Of a stretch of 18,674 bases of DNA, positions 6,485 through 12,337 are shown one piece after another. Made by a program: the position numbers and the translations under genes. The stretch lies in assembly GCA_963997925.1 (NCBI GenBank), contig CAXEOX010000056.1:1-18674 (forward strand), in the 5' to 3' direction. Position 1 is the first letter of the stretch; each line of letters starts with the position of its first letter. The DNA is from UBA11650 sp963997925 (GTDB taxonomy: Bacteria; Chloroflexota; Dehalococcoidia; Lucifugimonadales; UBA3495). The notes under the pieces are model-generated. The model searched no databases. It saw only the letters and a list, made by a program, of their open reading frames with translations, and was not told where the DNA came from.

Positions 6485-7180
6485 CTAACCCAGATCGTCC
6501 AAGCAAGCCTGCAGCGGTTTGGTCACGCAAGTGAAAATGGGCGTGTCCCGCTCGGTATAGGGACGAGCCTCCGATTCCCGCAGATCCGTGACCAGATCCA
6601 GAAAGCTCGCCGGGTCGTCGGTTTCAAACCCCAGCACGAATTCCTGATCGTCCAGGCCGAAGGAATAGGCCGTGCTAATCTTCACGTCCGGGTACTTGTG
6701 CCCAATGACGAAATGCTGGCTCATCATGCGCTGCCGTTCTTCCAGCGGCAGTTGATACCACTCGTGAGTCTTTACGAAGGGATAGATGAACAGGTACTTG
6801 CGGCCGATGATTCGCATGGTTGTCGAAGCGCCTTCTTGGCCCTCGTGTTGATGCGTGTCCACGTATGGGGAGCGGCGGGTCATGGCTAGATAAGAGTGCG
6901 GCATCTCCAAGTAACTACCCAACTGAGTCTTGTGCAGTTGAGCAAGCAAGTCGTTCAAGGGTTCCAGCGTAGGACAAATCTTCCACAGCATGAAGTCAAC
7001 GTCGCCCCTGGTGCCGGCCAGACTGTAGCTGGACATGGCGATGCTGTCGGAGAACTCGGACACCACCTCGGCGAATTCATTCTTACTTTGGGACCGTTCG
7101 CTGACCGGCAGTCTCCGCCATTGAGGGTCCACCTTGAAGAAGGAGTATTTAACGAAATCCCGTCTTCCTTCCTGAGTCAT
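6485..7180 (-). CDS. hemQ: Chlorite dismutase-family heme protein, probable HemQ (coproheme decarboxylase)
   Basis: A 231-residue chlorite dismutase-family protein. The second half carries the family signature E-W-Y-Q-L-P-L-E-E-R-Q-R-M-M-S-Q-H followed by Y-S-F-G-L-D-D-Q-E-F and the C-terminal D-T-P-I-F. His156 aligns with the proximal heme ligand, and Tyr133 (F-I-Y-P-F) with the catalytic tyrosine of HemQ. The distal arginine of true chlorite dismutases (in V-K-R-K-L-Y) appears replaced by Ile168, which argues against chlorite detoxification and for coproheme III decarboxylation to heme b. The open frame reaches 7273; the ATG at 7178-7180 with AAGGA about 8 bases upstream starts M-T-Q-E-G-R-R-D-F-V, as in homologues. 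No other heme genes are nearby. Confidence 0.88.
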   Translation of the reverse strand: MTQEGRRDFVKYSFFKVDPQWRRLPVSERSQSKNEFAEVVSEFSDSIAMSSYSLAGTRGDVDFMLWKICPTLEPLNDLLAQLHKTQLGSYLEMPHSYLAMTRRSPYVDTHQHEGQEGASTTMRIIGRKYLFIYPFVKTHEWYQLPLEERQRMMSQHFVIGHKYPDVKISTAYSFGLDDQEFVLGFETDDPASFLDLVTDLRESEARPYTERDTPIFTCVTKPLQACLDDLG

Positions 7181-7297
7181 TTCCACATCCTTAATCCGGG
7201 TATTTTCCAGGTGCAACTTAAATGATAAAACCTGAGCCCCACTATGACAACGCCGCAGTCTAAAGAAATTCAATCGTACCAGGGTACCTCTGCGAAG

Positions 7298-7325
7298 ATT
7301 TTTGATTCGGTAATTCCATTGTCAA
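7298..7325 (-). promoter_or_regulatory. Candidate hemQ promoter
   Basis: On the minus strand a perfect TTGACA (7325-7320) and AAAAAT (7303-7298) are 16 bases apart. The leader to the preferred start would be about 110 bases. It lies in an AT-rich divergent region (about 7290-7400) that must also contain the promoter of the DUF2089-like gene. Confidence 0.45.
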
Positions 7326-7346
7326 TTAATAAAATTAATATAGTAC

Positions 7347-7375
7347 TTGATTATATTAAGTTAATACGCTGTAGT
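7347..7375 (+). promoter_or_regulatory. Candidate promoter of the DUF2089/SHOCT cassette
   Basis: TTGATT (7347-7352) and TGTAGT (7370-7375) are 17 bases apart in a strikingly AT-rich stretch. Several other -10-like hexamers occur nearby, so the exact promoter is uncertain. Confidence 0.3.
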
Positions 7376-7402
7376 AAGTTTAATAACTAGAAGGTGTGCA
7401 AT

Positions 7403-7765
7403 ATGGTCCGAGGTTGGCAAGAACTGACTAAACTTTGCGGAAGCTCCTCCGTCACGGTGGAACGAGTCCGTCTGGACGATGGCGAAATAGCCATTGAGGG
7501 CAGCTTTGAACTTCCTCCCCTTGCACGTCTATCCGGAGAAGATCAGATATTCGTCATCGCTTTTTTGCGCAGCCACGGGTCTATCAAGGAGATGGAGCGG
7601 ATATTCGGCATCAGCTATCCAACCGTCAAGAACCGGCTGAATCGGGTTTCCGGCCAGTTGGAGTTCGTAGAAACCGACCCGGTCCCATCTCAATCCGAGG
7701 TAGTCTCCCAACTCAAGTCCGGAGAGATAACCGCCGCTGAAGCCATTGAGAGGTTGTCGCAATGA
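7403..7765 (+). CDS. DUF2089-like helix-turn-helix protein lacking the zinc ribbon
   Basis: A 120-residue protein. Residues about 34-85 match DUF2089: G-S-F-E-L-P-P-L-A-R-L-S, then G-S-I-K-E-M-E-R-I-F-G-I-S-Y-P-T-V-K-N-R-L, a sigma-like HTH for DNA binding. In the usual family the first 35 residues form a C-x-x-C/C-x-x-C zinc ribbon; here only Cys12 remains, so this module looks degenerate. The C-terminus ends in L-K-S-G-E-I-T-A-A-E-A-I-E-R-L, a short helical motif of the SHOCT type. The ATG at 7403 is chosen, with AAGG upstream; a GTG at 7394 is possible. Its TGA overlaps the ATG of the next gene (ATGA), indicating translational coupling. Confidence 0.8.
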   Translation: MVRGWQELTKLCGSSSVTVERVRLDDGEIAIEGSFELPPLARLSGEDQIFVIAFLRSHGSIKEMERIFGISYPTVKNRLNRVSGQLEFVETDPVPSQSEVVSQLKSGEITAAEAIERLSQ

Positions 7766-8040
7766 TTTTACCGCCGTCCCTCTTACGAATCCGGATACGC
7801 AACAAGAACACCAGATTCAGCTTGTGGCTTCCCCTGTTTCTCATCTGGCCGCTGATTCTATTGGCCATGGTGATTCTTAGTCCGTTGGTTCTCATATGCG
7901 CGGTCTTGCTGTGGCCAGTGGGTATGGGCAAATCGATTCTTTTGACCGGCCCTTTGCTCTTTCGCCTGTTCTGCTCGATCAAGGGTCTGGAAATAGTAGT
8001 GGAAAAATCCTCTGAGCAGGTGCTCATCTCCATCCGTTAA
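7762..8040 (+). CDS. Small membrane protein of unknown function
   Basis: A 92-residue protein of no recognised family. A basic N-terminus (R-I-R-I-R-N-K-N) precedes a long hydrophobic stretch at about residues 19-53, enough for two membrane helices with a short turn (W-L-P-L-F-L-I-W-P-L and V-L-I-C-A-V-L-L-W-P). A mildly hydrophobic region and a short acidic/basic tail follow. It begins inside the stop codon of the HTH gene, so it is translationally coupled to it, and lies 36 bases before a SHOCT-like gene. In this position it could anchor or sense for the cassette, but that is inference from layout. Confidence 0.75.
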   Translation: MILPPSLLRIRIRNKNTRFSLWLPLFLIWPLILLAMVILSPLVLICAVLLWPVGMGKSILLTGPLLFRLFCSIKGLEIVVEKSSEQVLISIR

Positions 8041-8076
8041 CCATATCGTCGTGGAAGCTGCCGAAGGAGGCGCGAA

Positions 8077-8505
8077 ATGACCGAAAATAGAAGACAGATC
8101 CTGGACATGCTATCTGAGGGAAAGATAAGCGTGGAAGAAGCGGAAAGCTTACTGGGCTTGCTAGAGCAACCGGCGTCTGTTGCAACCAGCGGGAGCGACA
8201 CCGGAGAGGGGCGCAAATCTCCACCCAAATACCTACGCGTGGTGGTGGAGGAAGACGGGGAGTCGGCGAACGAGCGGGTGAACGTCCGCGTCCCCATGGC
8301 CCTGATTCGGTCCGGCGTCAAACTTGCGGCACTGATCCCCGGCGATGCCACAAACCGCATGAACGAGAAACTGCGCGAGAAGGGCATCGACATCGACGTG
8401 GGCAACCTGAAATCCGAGGACCTAGATCAGTTGGTAGATGCCCTCGCCGATATGGAGGTAGACGTGCAGGACGGCAATGGGCACGTGCGTGTCTTCGTCG
8501 AATAA
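8077..8505 (+). CDS. SHOCT-like/YvlB N-terminal-domain protein
   Basis: A 142-residue soluble protein. The first 30 residues (R-R-Q-I-L-D-M-L-S-E-G-K-I-S-V-E-E-A, then S-L-L-G-L-L) match the SHOCT-like helical motif found at the N-terminus of YvlB/LiaX-type proteins. A serine/glycine-rich linker (about 32-48) leads to an unrecognised region with a beta-rich segment (K-Y-L-R-V-V-V-E-E, V-N-V-R-V-P) and an acidic C-terminus. AAGGAGG sits 6 bases before the ATG, the best ribosome binding site of the cassette. It is the third gene of the HTH-membrane-SHOCT set, likely in one transcript. The YvlB-like DUF4097 adhesin domain is absent, so it is only the N-terminal half of that architecture. Confidence 0.78.
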   Translation: MTENRRQILDMLSEGKISVEEAESLLGLLEQPASVATSGSDTGEGRKSPPKYLRVVVEEDGESANERVNVRVPMALIRSGVKLAALIPGDATNRMNEKLREKGIDIDVGNLKSEDLDQLVDALADMEVDVQDGNGHVRVFVE

Positions 8506-8557
8506 CGTTATCGTCTGTTCCGTCCAGCCACCAACGTCGTTAGCCTGGCAAAACCGG

Positions 8558-8585
8558 TTGAATAAACACCGCTGGGTGCTACAAT
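8558..8585 (+). promoter_or_regulatory. NHL gene promoter
   Basis: TTGAAT (8558-8563), 16 bases and TACAAT (8580-8585) lie 55 bases before the ATG of the NHL gene. The GCTACAATC context recurs at other promoters in the window. Confidence 0.6.
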
Positions 8586-8640
8586 CTCTTCGAGCAATAC
8601 AATGGCGATTTCGCCGAATAAACTCTAAAGAGGTAGCGTC

Positions 8641-9588
8641 ATGGTGGAACTAGGCACGGCTGAATATACCTATGAAGTAGCTGAAGGTTGGGGCAAACTC
8701 CCCGACGGCTGGTCTTTCAAAGAGGCCGCTGCGGTGGGCGTGGATTCAAAAGACAACGTCTACGTCTTCAATCGCGGCGAGCATCCGGTGATAATCTTTG
8801 ACCGGGAAGGGAACTTCCTCAGTTCTTGGGGCGAAGGCGTCTTCCCCAGAGCCCACGGCGTAACCATGGGCCCCGACGACACGATATTCCTAACCGACGA
8901 CGGCGACCACACGATGCGCCACTGCACCTTGGACGGCAAGGTGCTGATGACCCTGGGCATCAGCGGCAAGCCGGCTCCCTTCATGAGCGGCGACCCTTTC
9001 AATCGCTGCACCCACTTGGCCATCGACCCCTCCAATGGGGATTTCTTCATCTCGGACGGATACGGCAACGCCCGGGTGCACAAATACTCCCCCGACGGCA
9101 AGCTCCTTCTGTCTTGGGGCGAGTCTGGAACCGGTCCCGGCCAGTTCAACATCGCCCACAACATCGCCACCGACAAGGACGGTTGGGTCTACGTGGCAGA
9201 CCGGGAGAACCAACGGATGCAAGTCTTCGACCGCAACGGCAAGTTTGAAACTCAATGGATCAATATGGCCAAACCATGCGGTCTTTTCATCGATCAATCA
9301 AGCGAGCTGGTCTACGTCGGAGAACTTGGCGTGGCCATCGGGCCCAACAGCCAAGCCTATGGGCTTGGACCTAGAGTCAGTATCATGGATACCAAAGGCA
9401 ACACACTAGCCCGATTGGGCGACGGTCCCGAGGGGATAAACCCCGGTCAGTTTACCGCTCCCCACGGAGTCTGTGTTGACTCCCACGGCGACATTTACGT
9501 AGGAGAGGTCGCTTGGACCCACTCAAGGAGATACGCCAACCCGCCAGACGAGATTCGCTCGCTACAGAAACTCGTTCGCAAGGGCTGA
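8641..9588 (+). CDS. NHL-repeat beta-propeller protein
   Basis: A 315-residue protein built from about six NHL/YWTD-like repeats, each ending in a blade such as V-Y-V-F-N-R-G-E-H-P-V-I-I-F-D, I-F-L-T-D-D-G-D-H-T-M-R-H and V-Y-V-A-D-R-E-N-Q-R-M-Q-V-F-D. The arrangement resembles the peptidyl-hydroxyglycine alpha-amidating lyase propeller, but no signal peptide is visible, so it is probably cytoplasmic and its ligand or reaction is unknown. It starts at ATG 8641 with GAGGT 7 bases upstream and follows its own promoter. Such propellers are abundant in marine Chloroflexota, where most remain uncharacterised; that statement is general knowledge and not derived from this sequence. The downstream HAD gene is separated by 178 bases and a palindromic repeat, so an operon is doubtful. 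Confidence 0.88.
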   Translation: MVELGTAEYTYEVAEGWGKLPDGWSFKEAAAVGVDSKDNVYVFNRGEHPVIIFDREGNFLSSWGEGVFPRAHGVTMGPDDTIFLTDDGDHTMRHCTLDGKVLMTLGISGKPAPFMSGDPFNRCTHLAIDPSNGDFFISDGYGNARVHKYSPDGKLLLSWGESGTGPGQFNIAHNIATDKDGWVYVADRENQRMQVFDRNGKFETQWINMAKPCGLFIDQSSELVYVGELGVAIGPNSQAYGLGPRVSIMDTKGNTLARLGDGPEGINPGQFTAPHGVCVDSHGDIYVGEVAWTHSRRYANPPDEIRSLQKLVRKG

Positions 9589-9647
9589 ACCAACATTGGC
9601 CGGATATTTTTGTCCTTGAGCAAGCCGCTAACCATGAGGCGATGAAG

Positions 9648-9668
9648 TCCCCCTTTACGAAAGGGGGA
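9648..9668. repeat. Palindromic CCCCCTTT/AAAGGGGG element
   Basis: TCCCCCTTT (9648-9656) pairs perfectly with AAAGGGGGA (9660-9668) across a 3-base loop, followed by TTTCCCC. It lies in the non-coding gap between the NHL and HAD genes. The form is that of the widespread CCCCCTTT-AAAGGGGG dispersed palindromes seen in many bacterial genomes, which are repetitive extragenic or MITE-like. It may also act as a weak transcription end for the NHL gene. Confidence 0.65.
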
Positions 9669-9766
9669 TTTCCCCTCTGCAGAAGTCTCGCTCCGGATTC
9701 GAAAAAGTCAGCGGGGCTCAATCCCTCGCTGGTGTTCATTCTCACAACTGCCGTGGAGATTTAATC

Positions 9767-10642
9767 GTGGCCCAAGACGTCATCGCCATAATCTGCGACT
9801 GTGACGGCACTCTCTGCCCGGACACAACCAACCAGCTTGTTTCCGGCTTGGGCATCGACACGCACGAGTTCTGGAACAAAGACGTAGACGCGCTAGTGAG
9901 CGACGGATGGGACCATACGCTAGCCTACTTGAACAAGCTGCTGGATCTTACCCGAGACCGTCTGATCGACCCGCTAACCAGATCAAAGATGGAGGAAGTG
10001 GGTAAGAACGTTGAGTTCTATCCGGGAGCGCTGGACTTCGTTGGGCGGCTCCAAGAGCGTCTCAGCGCAAGCTCCGAATACCAGGAAGCGGGAATCTCCA
10101 TCGAGTGGTACATCCTCAGCAGCGGCATCGAGGACATTCTCCGGGCATCCCGCCTCGGCGGGATAAGCACCGACATCTTTGGCTGCGCCTTCGAATACGA
10201 ACCCACCGGCCGGGCCACCACCGTCAAACGTTCCGTCACCTTCACCGAAAAGACCAAGTTCGCCCATGCCATCAGCAAAGGCATCTCCGGCGACGAATTG
10301 CGGCGGCGGCCCTACCGCGTCAACGACGCCATGAAAGAGGAAGACAAGAGAGTCCCCTTCCGGAATATGGTGTACATCGGCGACGGTCCCAGCGACATCC
10401 CTTGCTTCTCCATGATTAAAGCTTTCGACGGCCATGCCATCGGCGTGTGGCCTCCGGAAGACTCGGAGCTGAAAAAGTCCTTTGAATTGGCCCAAGGAGA
10501 CCGGCTAACGGTCGGACCCTACAAGGCAGACTACCTGGAAGGGAGCGACCTGTTCAGGATGCTCTGGCGCATCGTTGAGGGCATCGCCGACTCCATGTTA
10601 GAGAAACGCCAGCAGCAGTTCCGCTCCGCGCCCAGCCACTGA
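9767..10642 (+). CDS. HAD-superfamily phosphatase
   Basis: A 291-residue haloacid dehalogenase-fold hydrolase. Motif I is I-I-C-D-C-D-G-T-L with nucleophile Asp11 and acid/base Asp13; motif II is Y-I-L-S-S-G (Ser118/Ser119); the motif III lysine is probably Lys162 or Lys164 (T-E-K-T-K-F); motif IV is Y-I-G-D-G-P-S-D with Asp206 and Asp210 binding Mg2+. The D-C-D-G-T form points to phosphatase rather than dehalogenase activity. The insert of about 70-100 residues between motifs I and II indicates a C1-type cap that would set specificity; the substrate is unknown. The start is a GTG at 9767 with GGAGA about 8 bases upstream, and no ATG alternative retains motif I. The next gene, also a predicted phosphatase, follows after a repeat-bearing gap. 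Confidence 0.88.
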   Translation: MAQDVIAIICDCDGTLCPDTTNQLVSGLGIDTHEFWNKDVDALVSDGWDHTLAYLNKLLDLTRDRLIDPLTRSKMEEVGKNVEFYPGALDFVGRLQERLSASSEYQEAGISIEWYILSSGIEDILRASRLGGISTDIFGCAFEYEPTGRATTVKRSVTFTEKTKFAHAISKGISGDELRRRPYRVNDAMKEEDKRVPFRNMVYIGDGPSDIPCFSMIKAFDGHAIGVWPPEDSELKKSFELAQGDRLTVGPYKADYLEGSDLFRMLWRIVEGIADSMLEKRQQQFRSAPSH

Positions 10643-10651
10643 CGGAGACGC

Positions 10652-10732
10652 TTTAACCACAGAGGGCACGGAGAGACGGATTTCCTACTTTATACCTCTG
10701 CGTTCTTAGCGCACTCTGTTGTGAGTTTTTAA
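10652..10732. repeat. Imperfect long palindrome, dispersed-repeat type
   Basis: The left arm TTTAACCACAGAGGGCACGG (from 10652) and the right arm CCTCTGCGTTCTTAGCGCAC (from 10695) followed by CTCTGTTGTGAGTTTTT are imperfect inverted copies. They match the style of the AACCACAGAG...CTCTGTGGTT dispersed repeat that recurs in many environmental genomes. It fills most of the 113-base gap between the HAD and ComB-like genes, and may terminate or modulate transcription because the right end closes with a T-run. The arms have diverged, so it is probably an old copy. Confidence 0.55.
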
Positions 10733-10755
10733 ATCACCTAAATAGGGGTTATTGC

Positions 10756-11439
10756 ATGGAAATTAGATTGGGCAGCCAAGTGAGAGACGCCAGGGAAGCC
10801 GAGGGCACCGTCATCATCATCGACGTTTTCCGGGCGTTCACCACTGCGGCCATCGCCTTCGATCGTGGCGTCCGGGAGATAACCTTGGTTGCCGAGGCAG
10901 AAGACGCCCTAGTCTTGCACCGGAGGGGAGTGGGCGATTTGTTGATGGGAGAAGTAGGCGGCGAACGCCCCGACGGCTTCGACTTCGGCAACTCTCCCTT
11001 CGAGGTCTCCCAAGCGGAACTGGATGGCAAGACACTGGTCCAGTCCACTCGGGCCGGCACCGTAGGCGTCGCCGCCGCGGCCAAAGCCGACACCATCTAC
11101 CTGGGTTCCTTCGTAGTAGCCCAAGCCACAGTGGACGCCATCTTGAAAGACAACCCCAGCCTGGTAACCATCATCGCCATGGGCGACCAGGGAATCGTCC
11201 GTTCCGACGAGGACGAGCACTGCGGCATCTACCTGCGCAATCTCCTAGAAGGACGCCATCCCGACCCTGACGCGCTGCGAAGCCTAATCATGCAAGGCGG
11301 CGCAACCCAAAAATTCTTCGACGACACCCAACCCCAATACCACCCCAAAGACGTCGAACTAGCCCTACAAGTCAACAAGTACCCCTTCGCCATGAAGGTG
11401 ACTAGGGAAGACGGGCAGTTGGTGGCGCGGAAGGTCTAG
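10756..11439 (+). CDS. comB: ComB-like protein (2-phosphosulfolactate phosphatase family)
   Basis: A 227-residue member of the ComB family, whose characterised archaeal enzyme dephosphorylates 2-phosphosulfolactate to sulfolactate in coenzyme M synthesis. Family blocks are present in order: I-I-I-D-V-F-R-A-F-T-T (20-30), G-E-V-G-G-E-R-P-D-G-F-D-F-G-N-S-P (65-81) and Q-S-T-R-A-G-T (96-102), where R-A replaces the common N-G form. Acidic residues near I-V-R-S-D-E-D-E-H likely bind Mg2+. No comA, comC or coenzyme M-dependent genes are visible, so the bacterial role may be sulfolactate metabolism or another phosphatase reaction. The ATG at 10756 has AGGGG 8 bases upstream. Confidence 0.85.
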   Translation: MEIRLGSQVRDAREAEGTVIIIDVFRAFTTAAIAFDRGVREITLVAEAEDALVLHRRGVGDLLMGEVGGERPDGFDFGNSPFEVSQAELDGKTLVQSTRAGTVGVAAAAKADTIYLGSFVVAQATVDAILKDNPSLVTIIAMGDQGIVRSDEDEHCGIYLRNLLEGRHPDPDALRSLIMQGGATQKFFDDTQPQYHPKDVELALQVNKYPFAMKVTREDGQLVARKV

Positions 11440-11558
11440 GCTGGGTTAAGGCTGGAGCAACCCGCGTGATACCATTAAGTAGAGACGGCGATTATCAACA
11501 GGCGTGAAGCCTCAGCACAAGCGACCCTTATCTCCTGAATGGAGATGGATACGGCCTG

Positions 11559-11852
11559 ATGCAACTGGATGACGTTAAAAAGAAGCTAGCTGGGCATAGA
11601 AATGAACTGAAGTCGCATGGGATAAAATCCCTGGCTGTCTTCGGCTCGGTCGCTCGGGGTGAGGAGAGGCCGGACAGTGACGTCGATCTGCTGGTCGAGT
11701 TCGAAAGCACGGTCGGCATGTTCCATTTTATACATGTGCAAGATTTCATAGGCGGCCTGCTGGCTGGAGCCCAGGTAGATCTCGTGATGCGGGAGGCCAT
11801 ATACGAGGAGTTAAAAGAGGACATCTACGGCGAGGCGGTTAATGTCCTCTAG
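11559..11852 (+). CDS. mntA: MntA-type nucleotidyltransferase antitoxin
   Basis: A 97-residue minimal nucleotidyltransferase. It carries the exact G-S-x10-D-x-D motif (Gly29-Ser30 to Asp41 and Asp43, within A-V-F-G-S-V-A-R-G) and a third acid, Asp74, in Q-V-D-L-V. In characterised MntA/HepT modules the nucleotidyltransferase transfers AMP to the toxin's active-site tyrosine and so neutralises it. Its last 11 bases overlap the hepT start, the usual tight coupling. The ribosome binding site is poor. A six-codon open frame (ATG GAG ATG GAT ACG GCC TGA) ends in TGATG on the mntA start, so translation might be coupled to a short leader. Confidence 0.9.
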   Translation: MQLDDVKKKLAGHRNELKSHGIKSLAVFGSVARGEERPDSDVDLLVEFESTVGMFHFIHVQDFIGGLLAGAQVDLVMREAIYEELKEDIYGEAVNVL

Positions 11853-12198
11853 GTCTCGCCAATGGAGGTTCCGCCTCCACCACATTATCGAAGCTTTGGA
11901 GAAGATACATAACTACGTTGATGGCATGTCCATGGAAGGGTTCCTGGCCGATTCAAGGACTAGCGACGCAATCTTGAGAAACCTTGAAATCATCGGGGAG
12001 GCGGCCCGTCTAGTACCCGACAACATCACCTCACGACACCATCAGATCCCTTGGGACGACATGCGCGCTATGCGCAACGTCGTAGCCCACGAGTATGACC
12101 GAGTAAACTTACGGACCGTCTGGGACACCATTCATAGCGATCTTCCTCCATTGGTCCCTCTACTGCTTCAGCTGTTGGAGCAAGAACAGGAAGATTAA
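11842..12198 (+). CDS. hepT: HepT-type HEPN toxin (DUF86)
   Basis: A 118-residue all-alpha HEPN protein. The catalytic motif R-x4-H-x-Y is complete: Arg78, His83 and Tyr85 in M-R-N-V-V-A-H-E-Y. In characterised systems this is the RNase centre, and the tyrosine is the site AMPylated by MntA. The conserved upstream segment A-I-L-R-N-L-E-I-I-G-E-A-A matches DUF86. With mntA it forms a complete toxin-antitoxin module in the typical antitoxin-first order with an 11-base overlap. No frameshift or missing residue suggests decay, so the toxin is probably functional. Confidence 0.92.
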   Translation: MSSRSRQWRFRLHHIIEALEKIHNYVDGMSMEGFLADSRTSDAILRNLEIIGEAARLVPDNITSRHHQIPWDDMRAMRNVVAHEYDRVNLRTVWDTIHSDLPPLVPLLLQLLEQEQED

Positions 12199-12337
12199 CA
12201 GTGGTCTAGGTGCCGTTGTTAAACATTTCCAATGGCAGGAATCCGAATCCGAGTATATAACCATGGACAGATGCCTAAGTACCCATCTAAACCGCGTAAG
12301 GTTCAGCCTGTAGCGTGTGGAAGTGCCCGGATTACCC

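Noticed and set aside
6485..7180. True chlorite dismutase (chlorite detoxification)
   Set aside because: The distal arginine appears to be replaced and no perchlorate reductase genes are near; HemQ is more likely.
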